Notes: generated from the letters alone by a model not told the origin. A stretch of 64,000 bases of DNA from Ardenticatenaceae bacterium (GCA_020634235.1 JACKCB010000003.1:124001-188000), one strand, 5' to 3'; positions 25,902 through 35,511 are shown, counted from the stretch's first letter. A program made the numbers and translations.

Positions 25902-27044
25902 GTGAATCTGCACGAATATCAGGCGAAGCGTTTGTTTGCCAAGAGCGGCGTGCCCATTCCCAAAGGTGACGTTGCCGTCAGCCCGGCCGGGGCGCGGGAA
26001 GTTGCGCGGGAGTTGGGTGGCCATGTGGTGGTCAAGGCCCAGGTGCTCATCGGCGGCCGGGGCAAGGCCGGCGGCATTAAGCTGGCCGACGACCTGGATA
26101 CGGCCGAACTGCGCGCCAAAGAAATCCTGGGCATGAACATCAGGGGCTTCACGGTCCGCAAAGTGCTGGTAGATGAACAGGCCCCCGGCATCAGTCAAGA
26201 GATCTACCTGGCTGTCCTCATCGACCGCGGCCGGCGGCTGCCCATGTTAATGGCCTCGGCCGAAGGCGGCATGGAGATCGAAGAGGTCGCGGCCACCACG
26301 CCGGAAAAAATCTTCCGCATTCATGTCGACCCGACGGTTGGTCTGCGCAGCTACCAGACCACCTATCTGGCCTCCAGCATGGGGCTGCCCAGCAGCCTAT
26401 GGTCCGATTTCCATAAACTGGCCCTGGGTCTGTATGACGCGTTCACCCGGAATGACGCCACGCTGACCGAGATTAACCCGCTGGTCATTACCGGTGAGGG
26501 CAAACTGCTGGCCCTGGATGGCAAAATGTCTATCGACGACAGCGCCCTCTCGCGCCATCCCGACCTGGCCGAACTGCGCGATGCCGATGAAGAAACCCCG
26601 GCCGAGCGTGAAGCGCGCACCCACGGCCTTAGCTATATTCAGCTTGATGGCAACATCGGCTGCATGGTTAATGGGGCCGGCCTGGCTATGGCCACCATGG
26701 ACATTATCAAGCTGTTTGGGGGCCAGCCGGCCAACTTCCTGGATATCGGCGGTGGTACTTCTATGGCCGGCGTCACGGCCGCCCTGCGGATTATTCTGTC
26801 TGACCCGAACGTGAAGGCGGTGTTGATCAACATCTTTGGCGGGATTGTCCGCTGTGATGAAGTGGCCAGGGGCATTGTGGCCGCTTTGGAAGAGGTGGAG
26901 ACGACGGTGCCCATGGTGGTGCGCCTGCTGGGCACCAACGCGACGGAAGGGCGGGCTATCCTGGCTGAGGCGCAGATGGAAACGGCGACATTGCTGACAG
27001 AAGCGGCGCAAAAAGCGGTGGCTGCGGCGCAGCGGTCCAGTTAA
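25902..27044 (+). CDS. sucC: Succinyl-CoA synthetase, beta subunit
   Basis: ATP-grasp subunit of succinate-CoA ligase, which makes ATP (or GTP) from succinyl-CoA in the TCA cycle; 380 aa, full length. N-terminal NLHEYQAKRLFAKSGVPIP is the family hallmark, followed by VVKAQVLIGGRGKAGGIKLA (nucleotide binding), EINPLVITGEGKLLALDGKM and DIGGGTSMAGVTAALRIIL. The start is GTG with AAGGAG upstream. sucD follows by 31 bp. Confidence 0.97.
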   Translation: MNLHEYQAKRLFAKSGVPIPKGDVAVSPAGAREVARELGGHVVVKAQVLIGGRGKAGGIKLADDLDTAELRAKEILGMNIRGFTVRKVLVDEQAPGISQEIYLAVLIDRGRRLPMLMASAEGGMEIEEVAATTPEKIFRIHVDPTVGLRSYQTTYLASSMGLPSSLWSDFHKLALGLYDAFTRNDATLTEINPLVITGEGKLLALDGKMSIDDSALSRHPDLAELRDADEETPAEREARTHGLSYIQLDGNIGCMVNGAGLAMATMDIIKLFGGQPANFLDIGGGTSMAGVTAALRIILSDPNVKAVLINIFGGIVRCDEVARGIVAALEEVETTVPMVVRLLGTNATEGRAILAEAQMETATLLTEAAQKAVAAAQRSS

Positions 27045-27075
27045 ACGGTGGAATGAGGTAAATTGCGAGGTTATC

Positions 27076-27936
27076 ATGAGTATTTTGATTGATAAAAACA
27101 CGCGCCTGGTGGTGCAGGGAATTACCGGCCGGCAAGGGGCGTTTCACACGCAGTTGATGTTGGCGTATGGCACGAATGTGGTCGCCGGGATGACCCCCGG
27201 CCGGGAAGGGGAGTGGGTGCATGGTGTGCCCGTGTTCAACACGGTCAAGATGGCGGTTGAGGCGACCAGCGCTAATACGTCGGTCATCTTTGTGCCCGCC
27301 CGTTTTGCGCCGGACGCCATCTATGAGGCAGCCGACGCCGGGATTGAGCTAATTGTTTGCCTGACCGAACACATCCCGGTGCAAGACATGATTCGTGTGC
27401 GCGCTTACCTGGACCGCAAAGGGGTACGCATGATTGGGCCAAACTGCCCTGGCCTATTGACTCCCAACCAGGCCAAGGTGGGTATCATTCCCGGCAATAT
27501 CGCCATTCCGGGGCCGGTGGGCGTGGTCTCGCGCAGCGGCACCCTCACCTACGAGGTGGTGTATGCGCTGACTATGCGTGGCATTGGCCAGTCTACCTGC
27601 GTGGGCATCGGGGGCGACCCGATTAACGGCACGAGTTTTATCGACGTGCTGCGGATGTTTGAGGAAGACCCGGAGACGGAGCAGGTCATCATGATCGGGG
27701 AGATTGGCGGGAATGATGAGGAGCAGGCGGCGGCTTACATCTCCCAGTCCATGAGTAAACCGGTGACGGCCTTCATTGCCGGGCGGACTGCGCCACCCGG
27801 CCGGCGGATGGGGCACGCCGGAGCCATTGTGGAAGGTGGCAGTGGCACCGCCGAGGGCAAGATCGCCGCGCTGAATAATGCTGGCGTGCGCGTGGCGGAC
27901 CACCCGGAGCAAATTGTGGACCTGATTGCCGGTTAG
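27076..27936 (+). CDS. sucD: Succinyl-CoA synthetase, alpha subunit
   Basis: CoA-binding and phosphohistidine subunit, 286 aa, full length. Rossmann start LVVQGITGRQGAFHTQ, GPNCPGLLTP, and the active-site RRMGHAGAIVEGGSGTA with His247. It forms the enzyme with sucC just upstream. GAGG 7 nt before the ATG. Confidence 0.97.
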   Translation: MSILIDKNTRLVVQGITGRQGAFHTQLMLAYGTNVVAGMTPGREGEWVHGVPVFNTVKMAVEATSANTSVIFVPARFAPDAIYEAADAGIELIVCLTEHIPVQDMIRVRAYLDRKGVRMIGPNCPGLLTPNQAKVGIIPGNIAIPGPVGVVSRSGTLTYEVVYALTMRGIGQSTCVGIGGDPINGTSFIDVLRMFEEDPETEQVIMIGEIGGNDEEQAAAYISQSMSKPVTAFIAGRTAPPGRRMGHAGAIVEGGSGTAEGKIAALNNAGVRVADHPEQIVDLIAG

Positions 27937-27961
27937 GGCGGTCATTCTGTAGGGGGCGGGA

Positions 27962-28028
27962 ATAGGTGCACGGCTGGCACGGCTTTGGCGGTTGTGGCGG
28001 TGAAATGCGGTCTCAGCCGTGTGCCTAT
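27962..28028. terminator. Bidirectional hairpin between sucD and the DUF4129 gene
   Basis: 15-bp near-perfect inverted repeat (27962-27976 against 28014-28028, two G-T pairs) across the convergent junction; it overlaps the stop codon of the minus-strand gene. No clear U-tract, so termination by both sides is an inference. Confidence 0.45.
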
Positions 28029-29713
28029 TCCGGGGTGGGGGTGTCGCCGGCAGGCTCCTCGGGTGTTGTCTGGTTAGCCCAACGCTGCCGGCGGCGGCGC
28101 AGCGAGGCTTTTACGCGCTTCCAGGTGCGCTTCACTGGCGAGAGGTCGCTTTCGTCGATGGGTTGGGGGCTGTAGCGCGCGGCCAGGAAGGCGGCGGTCA
28201 GCGCCTCGATTTCTGTCTCTGCTTCTGGCCAGCTCGCTTTGAGGTCGGCGGCATACTCGGTGGGCGTTTCGCTGTGCCGCCGTTCTACGCCCTGCTCGGT
28301 TGCCCGGCGTACGGTGGAGAGGTAGAAGTAGCGGATTTGTTCGCGGGCGCTAAGGGCGTTGAGGCGGATGAAACGCCAGGGTGGCGCAGTGGCTTCGTCC
28401 CCGGCCGGGGCGTTTCCGCGCTGCCTGATGGCCTTGGCTAAGGTGGCTACCCGGCCGGAGGCCCCCCGCCACAGGCTTCGCCACCAGGCCGCAAAGCGCT
28501 GCCACAACAGCCCCAGCCGCCCATCGCCCAGTGAATAGCCCCGGCCGCGCAAGAAGAAAAGCACCGCGGCCACCGTAATCCCGATAATCAGCAGCCAGAA
28601 CAGGGTGCCCGCTACCAGCGTTAACGTCTCATTGGCCGGCCCGGCCGGGTCCGCCGTTTGCGGCAGCACCTCTTCCAGCTTCAGATTCAGGTCGTACTCT
28701 GTGTTAGACGTGCCAATCAGCGACAGCAGCGCGTAAATGAACAGCGACAGCAGCACCAGCAGGAGCGTGGTCACGGTAAGCAGGAAGCTGGCGATGGCGG
28801 CCAGGATAGTGGCAATGCCAAACGTGGAGCCAATAGGCAGCAGGGCGGCCACAAAGCCAACCACGACCAGCAGGCCGATACCGGCCCGGTGCCAGGTACG
28901 CTCCATGTTCTGCTGTACCTGGATCCCGTTGGTGATCCAGCGGGCGTGCATGGCAACCAGCCGCGCACGGCTGATAAACCACAGGCCCAGCAGGAAGTAG
29001 AGCAGCAGGCTAACCAGAATCTCGGGGCGCAGCCCCAGGCGGCTGATGTTGCGCAACTGCACCAGCCCTTCGGCATCGGCGGCCGGCAGTTGGAAGGTGG
29101 TGATGGCGGCGCATAGGGTGAGGGCGAAGCCGCCAAATAACCAGTTGTTGATCAAGCTGCCGTATCGGGAGCGGCGCTCGCTGTCTAGCGGACGGTCCTC
29201 GTATTGCTGCTGCCGTTCGTTGTAGGGCAGGGTGTGAAAAGACAGTTCTGATTCGCTTAGGGCTAGTTTTTGCAGGATGCTGCCGAAGGTCACGGCGCGC
29301 TCCCAGGCGATGAGGCTGAAGAAGACAAAAGCGACAAAGCGTAGATCAAAAAAGGAGAGTGGTGCTTGCAGGTAGCCTCGAATCTGGGGCCAGTTGGGCA
29401 GTCCGCCGCCCACGGCCCAACTAAGCAGGCGCAAGCAGAGCAGGATGACCAGCCATTCGGACAGGCGGTACATGATGCGATGAACCTCGCGCCGGTCGGG
29501 GTGGTTGAGCCAGCGGGTGGTGAGCAACCCTTCTATGGCCACAGCCATGCCCAGCAGGGGCAGCATGAGGGCACTGGGTGAGGGTTGCAGCATGTAGAGG
29601 ACGCTGGCAAAGCCGACCATCAGGCAGGTGGTCAGGATGACGATGAGCAGGTTGTTGACCAGGTCTGGCAGGCGGCCAACGGCGGTGGGGGTGGGGGTGG
29701 CGGCGGTTTCCAT
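28025..29713 (-). CDS. DUF4129 membrane protein
   Basis: 562 aa with multiple membrane helices over residues ~15-400 and a cytosolic C-terminal DUF4129 domain: IRYFYLSTVRRATEQG, HSETPTEYAADL. The family usually accompanies MoxR ATPase, DUF58 and a transglutaminase-like protein; here MoxR and DUF58 are directly upstream, and no transglutaminase motif is seen. Function unknown; envelope-related assembly is a family-level guess. 12 bp after the DUF58 stop. Confidence 0.82.
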   Translation of the reverse strand: METAATPTPTAVGRLPDLVNNLLIVILTTCLMVGFASVLYMLQPSPSALMLPLLGMAVAIEGLLTTRWLNHPDRREVHRIMYRLSEWLVILLCLRLLSWAVGGGLPNWPQIRGYLQAPLSFFDLRFVAFVFFSLIAWERAVTFGSILQKLALSESELSFHTLPYNERQQQYEDRPLDSERRSRYGSLINNWLFGGFALTLCAAITTFQLPAADAEGLVQLRNISRLGLRPEILVSLLLYFLLGLWFISRARLVAMHARWITNGIQVQQNMERTWHRAGIGLLVVVGFVAALLPIGSTFGIATILAAIASFLLTVTTLLLVLLSLFIYALLSLIGTSNTEYDLNLKLEEVLPQTADPAGPANETLTLVAGTLFWLLIIGITVAAVLFFLRGRGYSLGDGRLGLLWQRFAAWWRSLWRGASGRVATLAKAIRQRGNAPAGDEATAPPWRFIRLNALSAREQIRYFYLSTVRRATEQGVERRHSETPTEYAADLKASWPEAETEIEALTAAFLAARYSPQPIDESDLSPVKRTWKRVKASLRRRRQRWANQTTPEEPAGDTPTPE

Positions 29714-29725
29714 GCGCTTGGTTCG

Positions 29726-31066
29726 CTAGCGCCCGGCCGGGTGGAAAACCGCCGGGCGTGGGCGCTGCCAGGTGTCCAGATCGCTGCGCTGGGCCACATG
29801 GTAGGCGCTAAAGCCTAACCGGCGGGCACGTTCGCGGACAATGCCGAAATTGGCTGTAGGCTCGATAACGACCAGTACCGGGTTGTAACCGGCGCGAACG
29901 AGGCGGTGGAGCATGTTGCAGGTGGCCTCATCACCTCTGGGGGTAATGGTCAGGATGGTGACGCCCCAACTGAGGGGCAGGCAGGATCGCGGGGCCCAGG
30001 TTAGGAAGGGTGGGTCGTAGCCGGGTTCGATCCGGGCCAGGAGTTCCAAGATTTTCATCAGGTGGGCCCGGCCGGGGCGGGGGGGGATGGCGAGGGGCAG
30101 CAATTGCCCGGCCGGGGGTGCCGTTCCATGGCCATTGGCCTCGTCCAACAGGAGCCGTCCGCTGGCTTCATCAAATGCCAGGCGTTCACCCGGCGCTTCG
30201 GCAGTGGGGGGGGGCAGCGTCAGGCGCAGCGGGTCGGCGCCATTGGTCATCAGGCCGACGGCCTGGCGCTGGTTGGCCAGGTGGGCGGCCAGCGAAGCTG
30301 CTACTTCAATGGCCCATTCGGTGTTGGACTGCAAGAACTTGCGCTGGTAGTCGGCGCGGGCCAGGTTGAGCAGGATGGCGGTGTCCAGCGAGATGGCCGG
30401 CTCAAAGGTTTTTACCTTTAGGGCGTTGGTGCTGCCGCTGGCATGGGCGCTGACCTTCCAGTTGATCTGGCGCAAGGAGTCGCCGGAACGAAAGTCGCGC
30501 ACGCCTACCGGCCGGGCAGGGTCTTCAAAGAGGCGTTGTTTGCTGCGGATGGTGCCAAAAGGGAGACGAGAGGGCAGCCCTAATTGGTTCAGGGGGGTGA
30601 TACGGGGATAGACGGTGAGGTAGCTGACCGGGAAGGTGCGGTGGATTTCGCGTAGACCGAAGTAGTCGCCGCTGTTGAGCAGCAGGGGGCCGAGGCGGTA
30701 GTAGCCGCGGCGGCCAGCGCGGATGTGATAGGTGAAGGTGACCTGACCCCGGCCGGGGAGGGAAAAGGCAAAGCGCGGTGGCGGGCCAGTTTGCAGCACC
30801 GGCGGGATACTTTCCGCGATTTGCAGCCACGGTAGGGGCAGGCGGCGCGCGTTGCCCAGCGACAGGGTTACCGGCACCTGCTCGCCTAGAAAGGCGTGGT
30901 CCTGGTAGTCGCGGGTCAGGCGTAGGCCGGTAGCGGCGCGTGGCGTATACCAGCGTGACCAGCCGTAAACACCCAGGCAGACGTAGACAATGTAGAAGAT
31001 GAAGTCTACGCGCAAGAAGACGGCCAGAACTACCAGCCAGATAATGAAAACGGAAAGTTCACCCAT
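29726..31066 (-). CDS. DUF58 domain protein
   Basis: 446 aa. Two N-terminal hydrophobic segments, then a beta-rich region and the DUF58 core VGVRDFRSGDSLRQINWK (~residues 190-210) with a downstream von-Willebrand-A-like fold. DUF58 proteins act with MoxR-type AAA ATPases as chaperone-like pairs. It is transcribed with MoxR (94 bp upstream, across a T-rich spacer) and the DUF4129 gene. Confidence 0.87.
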   Translation of the reverse strand: MGELSVFIIWLVVLAVFLRVDFIFYIVYVCLGVYGWSRWYTPRAATGLRLTRDYQDHAFLGEQVPVTLSLGNARRLPLPWLQIAESIPPVLQTGPPPRFAFSLPGRGQVTFTYHIRAGRRGYYRLGPLLLNSGDYFGLREIHRTFPVSYLTVYPRITPLNQLGLPSRLPFGTIRSKQRLFEDPARPVGVRDFRSGDSLRQINWKVSAHASGSTNALKVKTFEPAISLDTAILLNLARADYQRKFLQSNTEWAIEVAASLAAHLANQRQAVGLMTNGADPLRLTLPPPTAEAPGERLAFDEASGRLLLDEANGHGTAPPAGQLLPLAIPPRPGRAHLMKILELLARIEPGYDPPFLTWAPRSCLPLSWGVTILTITPRGDEATCNMLHRLVRAGYNPVLVVIEPTANFGIVRERARRLGFSAYHVAQRSDLDTWQRPRPAVFHPAGR

Positions 31067-31160
31067 GACCGGGACAAGAATAGAGAATATTTCGCGTAGT
31101 CACTAACAAAAACAACCCGATAAGCCAAACAAATCTACACAAAAAACAAAACAAGCAACG

Positions 31161-32105
31161 TCAAACCTGGCCAATATCCAGTGGTGTGTCAACCAGCAGG
31201 CTGGCGACGATATTGTTCACCTGCACACCACGCAGTGCGCTCTCGGGGTGTACCAGGCAGCGGTGGGCCAAAATGGCCGGGGCCAGCCGCTTCACATCGT
31301 CGGGCAGGGCATAGGTGCGGCCATGCAACGCGGCGTATGCCTGGATGCCCCGGTACAGGGCAAAGCTGCCACGTGGGCTGGCACCAATCAGCAGGTCGGG
31401 ATGGCGGCGGGTGGCGGCGACCAGGCGCACTATATACTCGCGCACCGTGTCGTCGATGTGCACATCCCAGATCATCTGCGCCAGGGCCGGCAGGTCGCGG
31501 CCATCGGTTACCTGGGTCAGGCTTTCGATGGGGTGTGCCCGCCCCAGGTTCAGCAGCATCTGGCTTTCGGTGGCCTCGTCCAGGTAACCCAGGCTCAGCT
31601 TCATGAAAAAGCGGTCTAATTGGGCTTCGGGCAGGGGGAAGGTGCCTTCATATTCGATGGGGTTTTGGGTGGCCATGACGAAGAAGGGGCGTTCCAACTG
31701 GTGGGTTGTGCCGTCTACCGAGATTTGCCGCTCGCCCATACTTTCCAGCAAGGCGGATTGGGTGCGCGGCGTGGCCCGGTTTATCTCGTCGGCCAGCAAG
31801 ATGTTGGTGAAGGCCGGGCCGGGCACAAAGGTAAACTCGCGCAGTTGCTGGTTGAAGATGGAGACACCGGTGACGTCGTTGGGCAGCAGGTCGGGCGTGC
31901 ATTGCAGCCGCTTAAACTGGATGCCCAGGGAGGTGGCCAGCGCACGGGCCAGCATGGTCTTGCCCACGCCGGGCACGTCCTCCAGCAGCACGTGTCCTTC
32001 GCACAACAGGGCAATGAGCAGCATCTCGATGGCGCTGCGCTTGCCGATGATGACTTTCTCGACGTTCTGGATGACCGGCCGGGCGAAATCTTGAATTGCT
32101 TGCAT
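31161..32105 (-). CDS. MoxR-family AAA+ ATPase
   Basis: 314 aa cytosolic AAA+ chaperone-like ATPase. Walker A EDVPGVGKTMLAR, Walker B NILLADEINRATPRTQSAL, sensor VMATQNPIEYEGTFPLPEAQ, Arg-containing C-terminal lid. AGGAGAGG before ATG 32105 fixes the start; the longer frame to 32246 has no family match. It heads the MoxR-DUF58-DUF4129 operon. Confidence 0.92.
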   Translation of the reverse strand: MQAIQDFARPVIQNVEKVIIGKRSAIEMLLIALLCEGHVLLEDVPGVGKTMLARALATSLGIQFKRLQCTPDLLPNDVTGVSIFNQQLREFTFVPGPAFTNILLADEINRATPRTQSALLESMGERQISVDGTTHQLERPFFVMATQNPIEYEGTFPLPEAQLDRFFMKLSLGYLDEATESQMLLNLGRAHPIESLTQVTDGRDLPALAQMIWDVHIDDTVREYIVRLVAATRRHPDLLIGASPRGSFALYRGIQAYAALHGRTYALPDDVKRLAPAILAHRCLVHPESALRGVQVNNIVASLLVDTPLDIGQV

Positions 32106-32133
32106 AAAGTCCTCTCCTGACAACTTGTCTGTG

Positions 32134-32162
32134 ATTATCGCGGAGTTGCGCGGGTTTGTCAC
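32134..32162 (-). promoter_or_regulatory. Predicted promoter of the MoxR-DUF58-DUF4129 operon
   Basis: Minus strand: GTGACA (32162-32157), 17-bp spacer, GATAAT (32139-32134); each box matches 5 of 6 consensus positions. Confidence 0.65.
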
Positions 32163-32269
32163 GCGCCGAGGTGGTTTGCCCGATCTGCGCCGGCGTCTGT
32201 TGCTTGCGAAGGTGCAATATTGCGGGTAAAAACGGCCGGTATCCAAATCGCGGGCGTTGCGTTGAGGTT

Positions 32270-34303
32270 ATGAATCGTCTAGGCCAGTTGTCTCTTGAGT
32301 TTGCCTCCCCGGCCGGGGACCCGACCGGCCGGGATTTACCCCTGCCCATCGATTCCACGTTCGATACCAGCTTTGCCGACAAGATGGCCCGGTTGGAGCT
32401 GTACAACAAGCACCATTACCGGCCCAATACCTACCTGCACAAATGGTGGGCACGCCGCTGCGGCAGCACCTTCCGGCTCATCCTCAAGCACCTGGTTACC
32501 GACCCGACCCGTCGCCATTATTACGCCCCCGGCGGATTGGAAGGCAAGATTATCCTCGACCCGATGATGGGCGGTGGCACTACCCTGCACGAGGCGATCC
32601 GCCTGGGGGCCAGCGTTGTGGGAGTGGATATTGACCCTATCCCCGTTTTGCAGGCCCGGGCAACGCTGGCCGACCTGCCGCTGGCGGCGCTGGAGACGGC
32701 GTTTGCTGCCTTTTGCGACCAGATGGCGCAGGCACTGGCCCCGCTGTTTACCACTCACTGCCCGCACTGCCAGGCGGATGTCCCGCTGCGCTATTTGCTC
32801 TATGGCCAGCGGCGCAGTTGTGCCTGTGGCCCGGTGATCCTGGTGGATTCGCTGGTGCTGCGCTACGAGGCAGGGCTGCCAGCCATCTGCCTGTGCCCGG
32901 CCTGCCACCAGGTGGTAGCGGCCAACACCGCTTGCACCTGCGCCCCGGCCGGGCTGCCGCCCCTGGTAGAAAAGGCGCAAACCCACTGCCCAACGTGCAG
33001 CGAGAGCTACCGCGAGGACCTGGCGGTGCCATTTTATGCCCGATACGTGCCGCTGGTGGTGGTTGGCAGTTGCCAGGCGGACGGTTGTTCCCGGCCGGGG
33101 TTGTTCTACGCCGCCCCCACCGCGGCCGACCTGGCCCTGCTGGCGGCCGCGGATGAAGCGCGCCAGAAGCTAGATTTTGGCCCGGCCGGGGCGTTTGCCA
33201 TCGCCTCTGGTCCCAAATCGCGCGACCTGGTCAGCCGCGGTGTGGGCAGCTACCTGGAACTGTTCAGCAGCCGCCAGCTCCTCTACCTGGCCCAGGCGGC
33301 GGCGCTGCTGCCCCAGTTCCCACCGCTGGTGCAGCTTAATCTGGCCCTGCTTGTGTCTACCTCGTTGGAGTTCAATTCGCTGCTGTGCGGCTACAAGGGG
33401 GCGCGGCGCGGCGAACGGCCGGGAGCTATCCGCCACACCTTTTCCTACCATGCTTATGCCTTTCCCTACACGGCGCTGGAAAACAACCCGCTTTACCCGG
33501 AACAGGCGTCGGGCACGCTGGCCAAGCTGTTCCATGACCGGATTCGCCGGGCGCGGGCCTGGGCGCAGCAGCCGCGCGAACGGCAGTTGACGGCACGGCG
33601 TCGTTTTACCACCCTGCACGGGGAGTTGGACAGCGGCGTTGAGGTGGCCGCCCCGGCCGGGCTGCAAGACGGCCCACGCCGCTTTTTAGTGCGCCAGGGG
33701 TCGGCGGTGGCCCTGGACCTGCCGGATGCCAGTGTGGACTACATTGTTACCGACCCGCCGTACTTCGACAGTGTGCAGTACAGTGACCTGGCGGCGTTCT
33801 TCCGGGTGTGGCTGGCCCGGCTGCTCCCGGCCGGGGCGGATTGGACCTATGACCTGGCCGGATCGGCGGTGGACCCGCATTTGAACGGAGATGGCCAGTA
33901 TACGCCGGTGCTGAGCGGGATTTTTGCCGAGTGTCGCCGGGTGCTGCGCCCGGCCGGGGGACGGCTCATCTTTACCTTCCACCATTGGAATCCCAAGGGG
34001 TGGGCGGCGCTAACGCTGGCGCTGCGGCGGGCTGGCTTTGTACTGCTCAATCGCTACGTGGTCCATTCGGAAAACCCTGTATCTGTTCACATTGCCAACC
34101 TGCGCTCGCTGACCCACGATGCCATCCTGGTGCTGGCCCCGGCCGGGCATGTGCCGCCGCCGGACTGGACCCGGCCGGGGCGGGTGGACCAGTCTGACAG
34201 CCGCCAATTCTGTGCCGATTGTGCGGCGCTGCTGGGCTGGCTGCTCAACAGTGACCTGGCTGAGGCGGCAGTGGAGGCCACCTGGCAGGCGGCTCTCAGC
34301 TAG
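32270..34303 (+). CDS. Adenine/N4-cytosine-type DNA methylase with internal zinc ribbons
   Basis: Orphan amino-group DNA methyltransferase, 677 aa from ATG 32270 (an in-frame extension to 32156 is less likely). AdoMet motif I IILDPMMGGGTTLHEA, catalytic motif IV TDPPYFDSVQY near the C-terminus, and HLHKWWARRC-type N-terminal segment (YLHKWWARRCGSTFRLIL) as in COG1743 'adenine-specific methylase with Zn-ribbon'. Between them are several CxxC pairs (CPHC, CPAC, CPTC) forming probable zinc ribbons. No restriction enzyme gene is adjacent. It carries the densest cluster of the CCCGGCCGGG palindrome in the window (nine copies). Confidence 0.85.
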   Translation: MNRLGQLSLEFASPAGDPTGRDLPLPIDSTFDTSFADKMARLELYNKHHYRPNTYLHKWWARRCGSTFRLILKHLVTDPTRRHYYAPGGLEGKIILDPMMGGGTTLHEAIRLGASVVGVDIDPIPVLQARATLADLPLAALETAFAAFCDQMAQALAPLFTTHCPHCQADVPLRYLLYGQRRSCACGPVILVDSLVLRYEAGLPAICLCPACHQVVAANTACTCAPAGLPPLVEKAQTHCPTCSESYREDLAVPFYARYVPLVVVGSCQADGCSRPGLFYAAPTAADLALLAAADEARQKLDFGPAGAFAIASGPKSRDLVSRGVGSYLELFSSRQLLYLAQAAALLPQFPPLVQLNLALLVSTSLEFNSLLCGYKGARRGERPGAIRHTFSYHAYAFPYTALENNPLYPEQASGTLAKLFHDRIRRARAWAQQPRERQLTARRRFTTLHGELDSGVEVAAPAGLQDGPRRFLVRQGSAVALDLPDASVDYIVTDPPYFDSVQYSDLAAFFRVWLARLLPAGADWTYDLAGSAVDPHLNGDGQYTPVLSGIFAECRRVLRPAGGRLIFTFHHWNPKGWAALTLALRRAGFVLLNRYVVHSENPVSVHIANLRSLTHDAILVLAPAGHVPPPDWTRPGRVDQSDSRQFCADCAALLGWLLNSDLAEAAVEATWQAALS

Positions 34304-34334
34304 CTGGTTAGCTGGTCGCCAGAAAACGGTGCTC

Positions 34335-34367
34335 AACAAAAAAGCCGGCCCTGAAAGCAGGGCCGGC
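34335..34367 (-). terminator. Intrinsic terminator of the SPFH gene
   Basis: 10-bp GC stem GCCGGCCCTG (34344-34353) with its complement at 34358-34367 and a 4-nt loop. On the minus strand it is followed by TTTTTTGTTG, the U-tract. Confidence 0.85.
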
Positions 34368-34413
34368 CTCTCGTCTCTGTCAGCTGCAACGGTTACAAGG
34401 CACTTGGAAGCGT

Positions 34414-35511
34414 TTAGCCACTCAGGAATTCTTCCAGATTGGCTTTGCTAATTCGGTAGGCGGAACCGATTTTGCGCGCTTTCAGATCGCCGGCTTCGAT
34501 GGCGGCGATGATGTCGGCTTCACTGACCTGGACGAAGCCAGCTGCTTGTTCGGGGGTCATAACGTCGGGCATCGCCCCGGCCGGGGAGGCGGCTCCTGGC
34601 TGTGCCGCCTGGGGAGCGGCAGGTGCCTGGGGAGCCTGGGGAGCCTGGGGAGCCTGCATTTGCTGCTGCATCATCTGTTGCTGCATCATTTGCTGCTGCT
34701 GCATGGCCCCAATCCCCATCATACCAAGCCCTAGTTCGCCCAGGTTACCACCCGCAGGATTCTCGGCGGCAGCCACGGCGGCGTCGGCGATCTGCTTCTG
34801 GGTATAGCTGGTGCCGTAACCCATTTCCGTGACCACCTGCAGCGACTTGGGATGCAGCCCCATGCGGATGTTGAAATCGACCAGGGCCATGCCGATATTG
34901 TCGAATTCTGCTTGCAGCAAGCCCACCAGCAAGTCGTTGAGGTCCTTGGAGAAGGATTGCAACTGCGCCGGCCCCAGGTTCTTGGCAATGGCCAGCTCGC
35001 TGAGCTTATCCTGCATCATCACGCCCAGCATCGGGTCCAGACGGTCCTTGATCTGCGGCTGGCGGACGGTGTCGCGGAAGGCGTCCATGGCCGTCATAAA
35101 GGCCCAGGGATCCTTGACGCGAGCGACATAGGTGCCGTTGCCGACGATGGCGCTGGCCCCCGGCGGGCGGTTCAGGTGTTCGACGATGATGGGTTGGGCG
35201 GTGCCCCACTTCATGGTCAGGTCGGTGGTCTTGACAAACCAGATGTCGGCGGTGAAGACATTCTTGCCACCGAACAATGTTTTCTCTACCAGATCGGTGA
35301 GGAAGGGAATGCTGGCTGTGGTTAACACGTGGGTACCGGGCGTGAAGCCGCCCAGCGGCTCACCACCACGCACAAAAATGGCCATCTCCCCCGGCTGGAC
35401 AATCAACGGCGAGCCTAACTTGATGTCGCCCGGGCCACCACGTGGGAACTTCTGCACGATCTCATCATTTAGCCAGGGCTCTGCCGCAACACGGTCAAAT
35501 ACTTGAGGCAT
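34414..35511 (-). CDS. SPFH/virion-core-like protein fused to a helix-turn-helix
   Basis: 365 aa. Residues ~1-250 resemble the SPFH (YdjI/virion core) family: FVRGGEPLGGFTPGTHVL, FFTADIWFVKT-type beta hairpins, and FNIRMGLHPKSL. A Met/Gln run and an APQ repeat (~285-315) lead to a C-terminal excisionase/MerR-type HTH (VSEADIIAAIEAGDLKARKI, then YRISKANLEEFL). The SPFH part binds membranes or assembles; the HTH end would bind DNA or serve as a docking wedge, so the pairing is unusual. AGGAGA 6-8 nt before the ATG. The next genes upstream (coiled-coil protein, zinc-ribbon membrane protein, DUF2207) run the same way. Confidence 0.8.
   Translation of the reverse strand: MPQVFDRVAAEPWLNDEIVQKFPRGGPGDIKLGSPLIVQPGEMAIFVRGGEPLGGFTPGTHVLTTASIPFLTDLVEKTLFGGKNVFTADIWFVKTTDLTMKWGTAQPIIVEHLNRPPGASAIVGNGTYVARVKDPWAFMTAMDAFRDTVRQPQIKDRLDPMLGVMMQDKLSELAIAKNLGPAQLQSFSKDLNDLLVGLLQAEFDNIGMALVDFNIRMGLHPKSLQVVTEMGYGTSYTQKQIADAAVAAAENPAGGNLGELGLGMMGIGAMQQQQMMQQQMMQQQMQAPQAPQAPQAPAAPQAAQPGAASPAGAMPDVMTPEQAAGFVQVSEADIIAAIEAGDLKARKIGSAYRISKANLEEFLSG
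34625..34656 (+). repeat. Short tandem repeat in the SPFH gene
   Basis: Three and a half copies of the 9-bp unit GCCTGGGGA, encoding the APQ repeat on the minus strand, next to a CTG-rich Met/Gln run up to ~34704. It is a likely slippage site that changes linker length. Confidence 0.7.
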
